Shown piece after piece: positions 37,877-47,378 of a stretch of DNA of 64,000 nt. Numbering within the stretch: position 1 is the first letter of the stretch; each line of letters starts with the position of its first letter. Both the position numbers and the translations under genes were made by a program. The stretch comes from Caldicoprobacter oshimai DSM 21659 (GTDB taxonomy: Bacteria > Bacillota > Clostridia > Caldicoprobacterales > Caldicoprobacteraceae), in assembly GCA_000526435.1 (NCBI GenBank), contig JAGB01000003.1, positions 1 to 64,000 of the forward strand. Reading direction: 5' to 3'. The notes under the pieces were generated by a model. The model was not told the DNA's origin. It ran no database searches and saw nothing but the letters and a program-made list of their open reading frames with translations.

Positions 37877-39091
37877 CATACTATGTCGTATTCGCTTCCA
37901 TAGCCTAAATATAATACCCTTTTGTTCATCCACACGGAAGTATCTGCCGGTGGTACGCGGAACGAATATAATACCAAGGTCCTCTATGGGATTCTGGTAA
38001 TCCTGGTATTCTAGGGTCAACACCTTATCCTTACGCCTCACTTCCACCCATATGAAGTACATGCACTGGCTCAAAACCTCATGCAACATATCCTCGCTGT
38101 TTATATCCCTGCCGTTTAGCCTCAGCAATATATCCCCGCGCTGTACGCCCATCTTTTGGGCCGGAGACTCAGGGAGTACCTCAAGAACCCTAAGCCCCCT
38201 CCATGGCACCGCAAAAGCCGGCTTGCCCCGCATCTGCCCCCGTTTGCTTAAAATGATGAGCAGCTCATGAAACAGGGGCGCACTCACCGCTGCAACGTAT
38301 TTCACCCAGTAAACCCGTGATGAAACCACAGCCATGATTAAAATGGCCGTGCTGTACACCCCCAACCAGAACCCCGACTCCCGCGTCCTTTCGTTCGGCA
38401 GCTGGGTTATGGCAATGTCACCGTATCCCAAAACAGCGACGATGGGCAGAAGGGCAAACACCTGCGCCATGTTTTGAGGCTTAAAAAGCGGCCACCAGTC
38501 AGGCATGGCCACACCACCACCCGAGGCCAGGCTGGCACCGGCTTCCGGAATAACCAGCACCACCAGTGGTATGGGCCACACCTTTTGCATGAGGTATGCC
38601 CCCACCGGCTTAAACATCCTGTGCTCTATCCATACAGGGAGGCTGTCCTTGTAGCCATCCAGTATGATAAGCAGGCTCTCCATGAGGTGCAAGATTCCCA
38701 CAAGAGCAATTAAAGACGACACGTCTACTTTAGGCCAACCCGTAAGCAGGCTAACCAACGAAACTATTCCCCCGGCATAGGAAAAACATATATACCTTTG
38801 ATTGAACAACATCAAGAAAAGCGCCAGGGGCCAAATAAAAAGTATGGCATTGTAATCGATGGCAATGCCAATCAGCACTATGAGCACGCTGGCCATCAGC
38901 CCCACAAGCATGCCATACAGCACCACATCGGCCAGCTGGGTAGACACGGGATTGCGCAGAACGCCCAGCCATGATTCTTCCAGACGCGCATTCCTCTGAA
39001 TATACAAATAAGCCACCATCACAATGCCTATAAAGAACAGGCTGGTTATAGCCTGCGCAAAACAAGAAAATATAAGCTTTATTAAGGCCAA
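37856..39091 (-). CDS. polytopic membrane protein with C-terminal PDZ domain (MinJ-like)
   Basis: 411 residues. About eight membrane helices fill residues 1-280, then a PDZ domain (about 285-380, LRVLEVLPESPAQKMGVQRGDILLRLNGRDI). Length and layout match B. subtilis MinJ, which links DivIVA to MinD at division sites and poles. It could also be another PDZ protein of the ctp/ftsX cluster. The start is TTG at 39091 behind GGGGGTC. It is 12 bases downstream of the Ctp protease gene and ends the ftsE-to-minJ run of genes. Confidence 0.8.
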   Translation of the reverse strand: MALIKLIFSCFAQAITSLFFIGIVMVAYLYIQRNARLEESWLGVLRNPVSTQLADVVLYGMLVGLMASVLIVLIGIAIDYNAILFIWPLALFLMLFNQRYICFSYAGGIVSLVSLLTGWPKVDVSSLIALVGILHLMESLLIILDGYKDSLPVWIEHRMFKPVGAYLMQKVWPIPLVVLVIPEAGASLASGGGVAMPDWWPLFKPQNMAQVFALLPIVAVLGYGDIAITQLPNERTRESGFWLGVYSTAILIMAVVSSRVYWVKYVAAVSAPLFHELLIILSKRGQMRGKPAFAVPWRGLRVLEVLPESPAQKMGVQRGDILLRLNGRDINSEDMLHEVLSQCMYFIWVEVRRKDKVLTLEYQDYQNPIEDLGIIFVPRTTGRYFRVDEQKGIIFRLWKRIRHSMKEAQSQ

Positions 39092-39103
39092 ACTAAAGAC
39101 CCC

Positions 39104-40348
39104 CTAATTTTTCTCGTTGAGCATCTTTCTTATCTCCTCAATGCCTCTCTGCAGCTGAGTGTCAAGCTCCATGGGTAGCTCCTTACTGGGATTCTCTTGT
39201 AAGAATTTTTTGGCCTCTTCGCTCATATCTACCTCAATGTCCGGGACAACGCCTTTTTGATGTATATCCCTTCCCTTTGGCGTGAAATATTTGGCCACCG
39301 TTATCTTGAGGGCCGACCCGTCCCTGAAGGGACCGCGCAATCCCTGAACCAATCCCTTGCCAAAGGTGGTTTTACCGATTATAGTGCCTACACCATAATC
39401 CTGAATAGCACCTGACAGTACCTCGGAAGCGCTGGCGCTGTATTCATTGACAAGCACCACCAAAGGGATACCTAAATATTCTTTGTCTGAATAATATTTT
39501 TCGCCTCTTCCCTGGCGGTTTTCGCTGTACACGATTAACCCTTCGGGCAGCAATATATCGGCAATTTCAGTGCAGGCCTCCAGCAGGCCGCCAGGATTGC
39601 CACGCAAATCCAAAATAAGCCCTTTCCTCCCCTGACCTTTAAGCTCTTCAATAGCATTCTTGAAATTCTTTGGCGAGTTTTCGTCAAACTGGTACAGCCA
39701 TATATAGCCGATTTGGCCGTCTAACATCCTGTATTCCATGTCAGGAATCTCGATAACCGCTCGTTCCAGAGTAAAATTAAGAGTCTGGCCATCCCGTAAA
39801 ATGGTAATATTTACCTTCGTTCCCGGCTCTCCTTTCATCATGCTAACTGCCTTCTCCAGTTGGCTCCCGTCCACTTCCACGTCCTCAACCTTGATGATCT
39901 TATCCCCCTGCTGTATTCCGGCTTTGGCAGCGGGGCTATCCTTAAAAGCCCTGACGACGGTTATGAGGTTGTCTTTCTCATCCACCGTAACCATAAGGCC
40001 CACGCCCGCGTAGCTCCCCTGCGTCTGCACGATAAATTCCTTGTACTCCTCCGCGGTAAAATAAGTGGTATATGGGTCGCCCAGAGCGGCTGCCATGCCC
40101 TTTATAGCGCCAACAAACAGCTTATCCTGATCAGGCTCCTCTATATAGTCCCTCTCAATGGCCTGTCTCACTTCTTCAAGGGTCTGATACTTTTCAAGCA
40201 GCTGATACACTTCCCTGCTTACCACATACCTGTTTCCAGTTTGTATGTCGATATACTTGCTGACCTGAAAGGTTAAAAAGGACGAAAAAAATGCGGTGAT
40301 GACGATGATGACGACTGCGCCCCATGCAGCAGCTTTCTTGCTTATCAT
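39104..40348 (-). CDS. ctpA: carboxyl-terminal processing protease (S41 family, PDZ)
   Basis: 414 residues. An N-terminal membrane anchor (AVVIIVITAFFSSFLTF) places the protease outside the cell. A PDZ domain (about 95-175, SYAGVGLMVTVDEKDNL ... AKAGIQQGDKIIKVEDV) regulates access. The S41 core has the catalytic Ser in NEYSASASEVLSGAIQDYG and Lys in GKTTFGKGLVQ. In Bacillus, CtpA/CtpB act in envelope or sporulation signalling. AAGGAGGAA precedes the ATG. It sits between the M23 protein and the MinJ-like protein. Confidence 0.95.
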   Translation of the reverse strand: MISKKAAAWGAVVIIVITAFFSSFLTFQVSKYIDIQTGNRYVVSREVYQLLEKYQTLEEVRQAIERDYIEEPDQDKLFVGAIKGMAAALGDPYTTYFTAEEYKEFIVQTQGSYAGVGLMVTVDEKDNLITVVRAFKDSPAAKAGIQQGDKIIKVEDVEVDGSQLEKAVSMMKGEPGTKVNITILRDGQTLNFTLERAVIEIPDMEYRMLDGQIGYIWLYQFDENSPKNFKNAIEELKGQGRKGLILDLRGNPGGLLEACTEIADILLPEGLIVYSENRQGRGEKYYSDKEYLGIPLVVLVNEYSASASEVLSGAIQDYGVGTIIGKTTFGKGLVQGLRGPFRDGSALKITVAKYFTPKGRDIHQKGVVPDIEVDMSEEAKKFLQENPSKELPMELDTQLQRGIEEIRKMLNEKN

Positions 40349-40484
40349 CTAAGAATATTCCTCCTTAATACTGAATACAAATATTGTCAACATGAAATTA
40401 TATATACTTAGATTTTGGCTTTATTATACCATCTTCTCCGGACTTTTCAAAATACTTTTTTAAATTTTTTAAAGAGAAAACCAA

Positions 40485-40516
40485 AGGCCAGAGAAGAACC
40501 AGCTCTTCTCTGGCCT
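40485..40516 (-). terminator. terminator of the M23 peptidase gene
   Basis: Perfect 13-bp stem AGGCCAGAGAAGA / TCTTCTCTGGCCT with a 6-base loop, then TTTGGTTTTCTCTTT on the minus strand. Confidence 0.9.
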
Positions 40517-40532
40517 ATATACTGAGTGCGGC

Positions 40533-41753
40533 TCACCGCCCCAAATACGGTAGAGGATTAACAGGCACCCCATTCTTTCTCACCTCAAAATGCGCATGGG
40601 GACCAGTGGATATACCCGTGCTGCCCACCTTCATCACCGGCTGCCCTCGTTTTACCTGCTGCCCCGCCGATACTAGGATTTGCGAACCATGGGCATAAAG
40701 TGTGGTTATACCTCCTCCATGTTCGATTATTACGCAGTTGCCGTAGCCGCCGTACCACCCTGCAAATATAACCGTTCCATCAGCGCCGGCCACAAAATTC
40801 TGGCCGTATATGCTTTGCCCGCTTCCATAATTTGAACCTATATCTATGCCCGTATGTAGCCTTCTGGTACCATAAACAGGGTGTACACGATAACCAAAGG
40901 GCGAGGTTATAGTATAAAACCCTGGAACCGGCCACGCCAGTATCCCACCTGTATATTGACTGCCGGTTTGTTGTTGGCTGCTGGTATCCCCGCCTCCTCT
41001 AGACTGGGCCTGCCTTTTACGCTGTTCCTCCAGCTGCCTGAGCAATTGTTGGATGGTCTTTTCAAGTTCCTTTGACGTTCTTTCCAGCTCCTCCAAGTCG
41101 CGTTTATAACGCTCTTCCTGCTCCTTCAATTGCTGCAACAGTAAGCTCTGCTCCTTCTTCTTTTGTTCGATCTCCGCCTTTTGTCTGGCTACTGCCTGCT
41201 TTTTTTGTGTAAGGGATTGCTCCAATTCCTCCAGCTCGGCCCGCTTTTTATCCACCTGATCCCTGTACTGTCTCATCTGGTCAAGAACCTGGATATCAAA
41301 AGCTATCAGCTGCTGCACCATGGACATTCGATCCAAAAACTCGTTTATGCTTTTCGCTTCCAAGAGCAGCTCCAGATATGAAGGGACCCCATTCATGTAT
41401 ATGGCCCTTATTCGATCAGCCATCAGCTTTTCCTGCTTTTCGGCCTCCTCAATAGCCCTCTCAAGCTCCTTGCGCGTCGCCTCCAGCTTCTCCTGCGTAG
41501 ATTGCAGCTCTTTTTCAAGCTTATTTAGCTCCTGTTCCTTTTGTTTAAGCTGCTTTTCTATATCCTGCAGCCTGGCAGTTACCTCATTTTGTTGTTGCTT
41601 GACCTCTTCCAGCTGCTCTTCAGTATTCTTTATCTCTTCATTGACTTCATTGAGCTCCTGTTTCTTCTCATCGATGTTGGAAGCCGCCATGGCGGTAACC
41701 CCTGTAAAAACAAACAAAACAACGCATAGCAATGCAACAACCCTGTATCGCAT
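40533..41753 (-). CDS. EnvC/M23-type murein hydrolase activator with coiled coil
   Basis: About 406 residues. A signal peptide (MRYRVVALLCVVLFVFTGVTAMA) is followed by a long Gln/Glu/Lys-rich coiled coil (about 28-250), then a Ser/Gln linker and an M23 LytM domain (about 275-400) with PFGYRVHPVYGTRRLHTGIDIG, GNCVIIEHGGGITTLYAHG and GPHAHFEVRKNG. The metal ligands of active M23 enzymes (HxxxD and HxH) are present, so it may be an active peptidase. In the FtsEX system such proteins are opened by ATP cycling to cut the wall at division. The ATG at 41753 follows GTGAAGGGG. Confidence 0.92.
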   Translation of the reverse strand: MRYRVVALLCVVLFVFTGVTAMAASNIDEKKQELNEVNEEIKNTEEQLEEVKQQQNEVTARLQDIEKQLKQKEQELNKLEKELQSTQEKLEATRKELERAIEEAEKQEKLMADRIRAIYMNGVPSYLELLLEAKSINEFLDRMSMVQQLIAFDIQVLDQMRQYRDQVDKKRAELEELEQSLTQKKQAVARQKAEIEQKKKEQSLLLQQLKEQEERYKRDLEELERTSKELEKTIQQLLRQLEEQRKRQAQSRGGGDTSSQQQTGSQYTGGILAWPVPGFYTITSPFGYRVHPVYGTRRLHTGIDIGSNYGSGQSIYGQNFVAGADGTVIFAGWYGGYGNCVIIEHGGGITTLYAHGSQILVSAGQQVKRGQPVMKVGSTGISTGPHAHFEVRKNGVPVNPLPYLGR

Positions 41754-42002
41754 CCCCTTCACCCCCATACGCGTTTGTTCATGTTTACAGCATCTACACG
41801 TTGTCTTTCTGCACTTGACAGCAGAGCAGCGGGATTGACAAACCAGCCATCATCTATGTCTTGATATCCATCAGCTCGATTTGTCCGCCACCATATCTTA
41901 CCATAGCAAAAATACCGGCAAGCCCGCTTGATAAGCATGTCCACCTTTTGATCAAAAAAATCATATGAAGTAGGGCATAATAGTAGGGCACAATGCCAAC
42001 AT

Positions 42003-42912
42003 TTATACCCTCAAGTGCTTTCTGATGGACAGGCAGCTGGCCAACACGCCCACACATGCCCCCACCAGCAAAGAAGCTTCAAGGACATACAGCATTACTT
42101 CATTCAATGGCAGCAGTTTAAATATCCCCAGATATCCCCACCTCATGTTTATATAGCTGCTCCTGTCAAGCAGGTATTTATATCCTAAAGCCACAACTCC
42201 TGTGGCTATTATGCTGCCCATCACTCCCAGGATGAGCCCTTCGATTATAAAAGGCCAGCGGATAAACCAATCGGTGGCTCCAATGTACTTCATGATCCCT
42301 ATCTCTCTTCTTCTGGAATACACCGTCAACCTGACGGTATTGCTGATGATAATGGCAGCCACACTCGCCAGGACAGCCACAAGGCCCATGCCCACCAACC
42401 GGATAGTCCGTGCAAGCCATTCTATAAACTCGGCCACCTTGCTGCTGTAGTTCACCTCTTCAATGGCAGGGATCCCTTTTGCCTTTTCCACAATAGCATT
42501 CACGTATTCCGGCTTTTCTATTTTAACCAAAAAGGAGTCGGGCAAGGGATTGTTCTCTCCGGTATACCCGTCCAGCAGGTTTCCCTTATCGCCCAGCTGG
42601 CGCTTCCATTTCCTCAAGAGCCTGATGCTTGGAGACAAACTCAACATCGTAAACGCCTTGCCAGCTGCTTATCTCATTTTCCAAACCGGAGCGTTCACTG
42701 TCGGTCACGCCGTCTTTCAAAAACAGAGTAATCTCCATCTTGGATTCCACTTCTTTCATCATCACATCCAGGTTGACAACGATAACCAGTATAAGCCCCA
42801 GGACGATCAGCGCAACCATTATGGCAGTAATTGACGCCAGCGACATGACGCGATTGCGAAGGATATTTTGGAACCCGTGATAAACAAAAAACCTCCAGCT
42901 CCTAAGGCTCAT
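42003..42912 (-). pseudogene. ftsX: cell-division protein FtsX, one-base frameshift
   Basis: The first frame (42912-42586) has the N-terminal membrane helix (VMSLASITAIMVALIVLGLILV) and the start of the extracellular loop to SKHQALEEM. The second (to 42003) continues KRQLGDKGNLLDGYTGENNPL and the three C-terminal helices (RLVGMGLVAVLASVAAIII ...). Deleting one base of the triple A at 42609-42611 gives SKHQALEEWKRQLGDKG, the expected family sequence, and a protein of about 302 residues. FtsX is needed for controlled wall cleavage with FtsE, whose gene overlaps it by 11 bases and is intact, so sequencing error is the likelier explanation. Confidence 0.88.
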
Positions 42913-43588
42913 CAAAATATCCCCCTTCCTGCTCGTCCTTGATCAAAACCCCCTTACGGAATTGAAGCACCCGTTTTCGCATGGCGTTGACGATGCTCTT
43001 GGCATGAGTGGCCATGATTACGGTAGTCCCTCGACGATTTATCAGATTTATTATTTTCATGATCTCCATGGCAGTTACAGGATCCAGATTGCCGGTGGGC
43101 TCGTCCGCGATGAGAATTGAGGGATTATTCACAAGGGCCCTGGCAAGAGCCACCCTCTGCTGTTCGCCGCCCGACAGCTGATGTGGGTAAGCATGGGCTT
43201 TTGAACCCAGCCCTACCATACTCAATACAGCTGGCACTCTCCTGCGGATCTCCTTTGGAGAAGCCCCCACGATCTCCATGGCAAAAGCCACGTTTTCATA
43301 GGCCGTCCTGTCGGGGAGCAGCCTGAAGTCCTGGAACACCACTCCCAGCTTGCGGCGATAATACGGAATTTCCTTCCTCCTTAAAGATGATAAGTCAACG
43401 TCATCCACAATTATGCTGCCAGATGTGGGCTCAATCTCCTTAAGGAGCAATTTTATCAGCGTGGTCTTACCTGCCCCGCTAGCCCCCACTATAAACACAA
43501 ACTCGCCATTTGCAATTGTAAAGTTTACATTTGATAGCGCACACAGACCATTTGGATAAACCTTTGTCACATTTCTAAACTGTATCAA
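42902..43588 (-). CDS. ftsE: cell-division ABC ATPase FtsE
   Basis: About 228 residues. [14 protein letters not shown] opens the protein as in other FtsE. Walker [10 protein letters not shown]-loop [19 protein letters not shown], signature LSGGEQQR, Walker [14 protein letters not shown] and switch His ATHAKSIV are complete. It drives FtsX and the M23 activator. The start is the TTG at 43588, which shares bases with the cdaR-type stop (TTGA) and has GGGAGTG six bases ahead. Confidence 0.95.
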   Translation of the reverse strand: MIQFRNVTKVYPNGLCALSNVNFTIANGEFVFIVGASGAGKTTLIKLLLKEIEPTSGSIIVDDVDLSSLRRKEIPYYRRKLGVVFQDFRLLPDRTAYENVAFAMEIVGASPKEIRRRVPAVLSMVGLGSKAHAYPHQLSGGEQQRVALARALVNNPSILIADEPTGNLDPVTAMEIMKIINLINRRGTTVIMATHAKSIVNAMRKRVLQFRKGVLIKDEQEGGYFDEP

Positions 43589-44670
43589 GAGTAACACTCC
43601 CGTTTCTGCTTCTCTAGCATCATCATTATTTTGAATGTAACCGCATCATGAAAGTTTCTCAGGTCAAGCCCCAGTGCTTTTTGTATCTTGTCCAGGCGAT
43701 ACACCAGGGTGTTACGGTGAATATAAAGCTGCCTGGCTGTCTCGCTCAAGTTCAAATTGTTTTCAAAAAATTTATTAATGGTGGTTATCATCTCTTCATT
43801 GAGCACTTTTCTGGCTTCTTCGTTAAAAATCGCTTCACAGTATTTCTGTGAAATTTGCAGGGGAATCTCGTGCAGAAACCGCTCCAGAAGCAAGCTGTCA
43901 TATCTGTATATTCGACCGGTCACGTCGTACATCAACCCTACTTCTATGGCCTGCATGGCTTCAAGGTAGGATTCCCTCAGCTCAAAAATGCTGGGCTTGG
44001 TCTTGCCTATTCCAATGCAGATCCTCACGGTGATTTCATTGAGTATGGTCTCTTCCATAGCGGCTGCCATCTGCTCCAGCTCATCCTCATCCATCTCGTC
44101 AAACACCAGTTTAACCAGTATTACGGTTCGGCTGTCAAACAATATCAGAATATCTCCCTGACTTTTGGGGAAGACCTTTAAAAGCAGCTTGTAGACCTGT
44201 TCGGCTTCCATGCTGGCAGTACGTATGACGAATACACATCGCGCCACATCGGGCTCCAGCTTATACTCCCGAGCCAACTCCTGAAGTTCAAGGTCGGACA
44301 CCTGATCCAGTATAATCCTGCGCACAACCTCTTCTCGATTAAGCTTCTGTATATTGGACTTCAAGTACAGCTCAATGATCGATGCAATCAGCATGCAGTA
44401 ATTTCTCGTGACCTTGCTTACACCATCCATGGCTATAAAATAAGCTATGGTCTTATCAACGGTGAACCTCATATAAGTCCTGCCATTGTGGACAAAGGTG
44501 AGCTTGCCGTTTATGGCATCGTAGTCCCTCACAACCGGCTCGGCCTGTCCCACTCTCTTTCTGTCGCTACTGGCCACAATCATCCCTGCTGGATCCACGA
44601 TATCGGTCGTTACCTGGATGTTACGCGCTACCTTGTCCAGTACCTTTTGCATCCTCTGTTCGGTTAGCAT
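43585..44670 (-). CDS. CdaR/PucR-family sugar diacid regulator
   Basis: About 361 residues. An N-terminal diacid-recognition domain (about 1-130, QRMQKVLDKVARNIQVTTDIVDPAGMIV) precedes a GGDEF-like middle segment and a C-terminal PucR helix-turn-helix (NLNLSETARQLYIHRNTLVYRLDKIQ). Such proteins activate glycerate, galactarate or purine breakdown. Here the stop overlaps the ftsE start, which is an odd partnership; co-transcription with the division genes is implied by the overlap. Start at the ATG at 44670 behind GGGTGG, with no support for in-frame codons upstream. Confidence 0.88.
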   Translation of the reverse strand: MLTEQRMQKVLDKVARNIQVTTDIVDPAGMIVASSDRKRVGQAEPVVRDYDAINGKLTFVHNGRTYMRFTVDKTIAYFIAMDGVSKVTRNYCMLIASIIELYLKSNIQKLNREEVVRRIILDQVSDLELQELAREYKLEPDVARCVFVIRTASMEAEQVYKLLLKVFPKSQGDILILFDSRTVILVKLVFDEMDEDELEQMAAAMEETILNEITVRICIGIGKTKPSIFELRESYLEAMQAIEVGLMYDVTGRIYRYDSLLLERFLHEIPLQISQKYCEAIFNEEARKVLNEEMITTINKFFENNLNLSETARQLYIHRNTLVYRLDKIQKALGLDLRNFHDAVTFKIMMMLEKQKRECYS

Positions 44671-44719
44671 AATATTACCACCCAAATATAAGTATAACAT
44701 GAATTCATGCAATAAAAAA

Positions 44720-44755
44720 AGCAGAAATATTATCCATTAAGACAATATTTCTGCT
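44720..44755 (-). terminator. terminator of the UgpC/MsmK-type ATPase gene
   Basis: A 12-bp stem AGCAGAAATATT / AATATTTCTGCT with a 12-base loop and T runs on both strands; on the minus strand it follows the stop at 44789. Confidence 0.88.
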
Positions 44756-44788
44756 TTTTTACAAAAAATCCTCTTTTTTTTAAGAAAT

Positions 44789-45904
44789 TTATCTGAGCAA
44801 TATGGTCTCTTCTGTATCCTTATCAAAGAAGTGCAGCTTGTTGGTATCAAAGGCAATCTTGATGGTATCGCCCACTCTTGCCTTGGACCTCGGGTTAACC
44901 CTTGCCACCAGGTTCCTGCCCGATACCGTCAGGTACAGATAGGTCTCAGAACCCAGGAGCTCTACAACATCCACATGGGCCTTTACGGTGCTGTCTGCAG
45001 CGCTGGCCAAGAATATCTCCTCATCATGGAGGTCCTCAGGACGAATACCCATTATTACTTCTTTACCAATGTAGGAAGGATCTTTAAATTTCCTTACCTT
45101 GCCTGCCGGAACCTTGATCTTGTTGTCCTCAAATACGGCGTATACGTCATCGCCCTCTTTTACCAGATGCACATTGATGAAGTTCATCTGCGGGCTACCG
45201 ATAAATCCTGCTACGAACAAGTTGACGGGATAGTCGTACAGGTTCTGAGGTGTGTCTACCTGCTGGATGAATCCATCCTTCATGACAACAATGCGCGTAC
45301 CCATGGTCATAGCTTCGGTCTGATCGTGCGTTACGTAGATGAAGGTGGTTTGCAATCTCTGATGCAGCTTTGTAAGCTCGGTTCTCATCTGCACCCTCAG
45401 TTTTGCATCCAAGTTGGACAACGGCTCATCCATCAAGAACACCTTAGGTTCACGGACTATAGCACGTCCTACAGCCACCCTCTGTCTCTGTCCACCCGAC
45501 AGAGCCTTGGGCTTTCTATTCAAGAGATGCTCAATATCCAGCATCCGTGCGGCTTCCCTTACGCGCCGGTCTATTTCAGCCTTTGGTACCTTCCTGAGCT
45601 TGAGACCGAAAGCCATATTGTCATACACTGTCATATGAGGATACAGAGCGTAGTTCTGGAAAACCATCGCTATATCCCTGTCTTTGGGAGCCACATCGTT
45701 GACCAATCTATCGCCGATGTAGAGTTCCCCTTCTGTGATCTCCTCCAGCCCAGCAACCATACGCAGTGTAGTAGTCTTTCCACATCCAGAAGGGCCTACC
45801 AGAACTATAAACTCCTTATCAGCAATATCAAGGTTAAAATTGCTTACGGCAGTGACCCCTCCTGGATATACCTTAGACACGTTTCTAAAAGTTACGCTTG
45901 CCAT
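44789..45904 (-). CDS. ugpC: sugar ABC transporter ATPase (UgpC/MsmK/MalK type)
   Basis: 371 residues. Walker [10 protein letters not shown]-loop [10 protein letters not shown], signature LSGGQRQR, Walker B VFLMDEP, switch His THDQTEA, and C-terminal OB/TOBE repeats ([17 protein letters not shown]) are complete. It stands alone without permease genes, as do the multi-client ATPases MsmX/MsmK. It could energise the LplBC importer at 21-23 kb and other sugar systems. Transcribed by itself and ended by the hairpin at 44720. Confidence 0.94.
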   Translation of the reverse strand: MASVTFRNVSKVYPGGVTAVSNFNLDIADKEFIVLVGPSGCGKTTTLRMVAGLEEITEGELYIGDRLVNDVAPKDRDIAMVFQNYALYPHMTVYDNMAFGLKLRKVPKAEIDRRVREAARMLDIEHLLNRKPKALSGGQRQRVAVGRAIVREPKVFLMDEPLSNLDAKLRVQMRTELTKLHQRLQTTFIYVTHDQTEAMTMGTRIVVMKDGFIQQVDTPQNLYDYPVNLFVAGFIGSPQMNFINVHLVKEGDDVYAVFEDNKIKVPAGKVRKFKDPSYIGKEVIMGIRPEDLHDEEIFLASAADSTVKAHVDVVELLGSETYLYLTVSGRNLVARVNPRSKARVGDTIKIAFDTNKLHFFDKDTEETILLR

Positions 45905-46143
45905 TTAAACCCCTCCATAATAGTATTTTCCGCACCCCTTGGATGCAAAGCTTAAAAATTAAATATCGACTATGATTATATTATAATGTCTCCAGAACAA
46001 TCTGACTATAGATATTATTAACAAAAAAACCACAATTGTTTTTGAGAGTATTGCATAAATGTTTAATATCCTTCTTCCACATCAGTACTTTATCACTTAT
46101 CACGGCCCATTTCAATAAAAAACTACTATATGGAACACATCAG

Positions 46144-46170
46144 CTATGAGGAGCAAAAATTTTTTAAAGC
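46144..46170. repeat. solitary insertion-sequence end
   Basis: CTATGAGGAGCAAAAATTTT resembles the left end of the element at 33845 (CCATGAGGAGTAAATTTTTT), with the same GAGGAG and A/T run. No matching partner end or transposase lies nearby, so this would be a relic or coincidence. The rest of the 45905-46182 interval shows nothing. Confidence 0.4.
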
Positions 46171-46182
46171 ACATTCAATATG

Positions 46183-46211
46183 TTGTATTTTTATGCAATA
46201 ATATGTATAAT
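46183..46211 (+). promoter_or_regulatory. argC promoter with ArgR/AhrC-like box
   Basis: TTGTAT (46183-46188), 17 bases, TATAAT (46206-46211). The reverse complement of 46184-46197 region reads CATAAAAATACAAC, close to the B. subtilis ARG-box core AATAAAAATKCAAK, and overlaps the -35 box, where a repressor would block RNA polymerase. Confidence 0.6.
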
Positions 46212-46248
46212 TATAACATATCCATTAAAAATCAAAGGGGGCACAGCG

Positions 46249-47289
46249 TTGATCAGGGTTAGCGTTGTCGGCGCAACTGGATATGCCGGAATAGAGCTGG
46301 TGAGGCTGCTCTACTCCCATCCAAAGGTGGAGCTTGTGCATCTTGTATCCCAGAGCTTTGCTGAACAGCCCATATCCGACATATACCCAAATTTCAAAGG
46401 GCTGCTTGACAAGGCGTGTAGCCAGCTTGACATCGACAAAATCGCCAAAGAAAGCGATGTCGTATTCACCTCGCTGCCCCACGGGATTTCAAACCAGGTG
46501 ATCCCGGCTTTGTACGAAAGGGGTAAAAAGGTAATTGACCTAAGCGGCGATTTTCGATACAAATCAGCCGAAGTATATGAAAAGTGGTACGGCATCCGTC
46601 ACATGAGCCCAGACATGCTGCAAGCGTCTGTGTATGGGCTTCCGGAATTGCACAGGGATGAGATCAAAACAGCCAGGCTGATAGGCAACCCCGGCTGCTA
46701 TCCCACATGTGCCATACTGGGGCTGGCTCCACTGGTAAAGCAGGGGCTAATTGACTTAAATTCCATCATCATTGACGCCAAATCCGGAGCAACAGGTGCG
46801 GGCAGGGAGCCGTCACAGGCCCTTCACTTTTGCGAAGTGGATGAAAACATAAAAGCGTACAAGGTGGCAACTCACCGCCACACCTCCGAGATAGAGCAGG
46901 AGCTCAGCATACTGGCCCAAAGGGAGGTCGCGTTATCCTTTACCCCGCATCTTTTGCCTGTAAAACGGGGGATTTTGAGCACCATATACGCCAATCTGAA
47001 AAAATCGCTGACCTTTGGAGATGTTTACAGCCTGTACAGCGAGTTTTACGCCGGCGAGCCGTTTATAACCCTTCACCAGGAAGGGAGCCTTCCCGAGATA
47101 AAGCACGTCAACGGCTCAAACAACTGTCACATCGGGTTTGTGGTTGACAGGCGCACCAACCGGATAATAGTCGTGGCAGCAATAGATAACCTGATAAAAG
47201 GCGCAGGGGGACAAGCTGTGCAAAACATGAATATACTGTTTGATCTGGACGAGACCACCGGGCTGCGAAATCCTGGATGGTACCTCTAA
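46249..47289 (+). CDS. argC: N-acetyl-gamma-glutamyl-phosphate reductase
   Basis: 346 residues, the family length. It reduces N-acetylglutamyl phosphate with NADPH, the third step of arginine synthesis. The NADP fold (RVSVVGATGYAGIELVRLL), the catalytic Cys in IGNPGCYPTCAIL and the His-rich segment YKVATHRHTSEIEQEL are present. The start is TTG at 46249 behind AAAGGGG; an upstream ATG at 46180 would precede the promoter's own -10 box and is rejected. argB follows after 89 bases; argJ, argD and argF are not in the window. Confidence 0.95.
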   Translation: MIRVSVVGATGYAGIELVRLLYSHPKVELVHLVSQSFAEQPISDIYPNFKGLLDKACSQLDIDKIAKESDVVFTSLPHGISNQVIPALYERGKKVIDLSGDFRYKSAEVYEKWYGIRHMSPDMLQASVYGLPELHRDEIKTARLIGNPGCYPTCAILGLAPLVKQGLIDLNSIIIDAKSGATGAGREPSQALHFCEVDENIKAYKVATHRHTSEIEQELSILAQREVALSFTPHLLPVKRGILSTIYANLKKSLTFGDVYSLYSEFYAGEPFITLHQEGSLPEIKHVNGSNNCHIGFVVDRRTNRIIVVAAIDNLIKGAGGQAVQNMNILFDLDETTGLRNPGWYL

Positions 47290-47378
47290 AATAGGATATT
47301 TTAGGATAATCAAAATTTTCAGCCCAAATAAGAAGCCAATATATTTATAGAGAAAGCTTAGGGGAGAGGAGAACGATT

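Noticed and set aside
41759-42000. Small minus-strand frames between ftsX and the M23 gene
   Set aside because: A frame of about 60 codons with a GGTGG site exists (ending at 41759), but it has no recognisable features, another frame overlaps it, and composition is not clearly coding. I cannot support a gene.
46180-46248. Upstream ATG of argC at 46180
   Set aside because: It lies ahead of the promoter's -35/-10 boxes and adds residues foreign to ArgC; the TTG at 46249 has the ribosome site.
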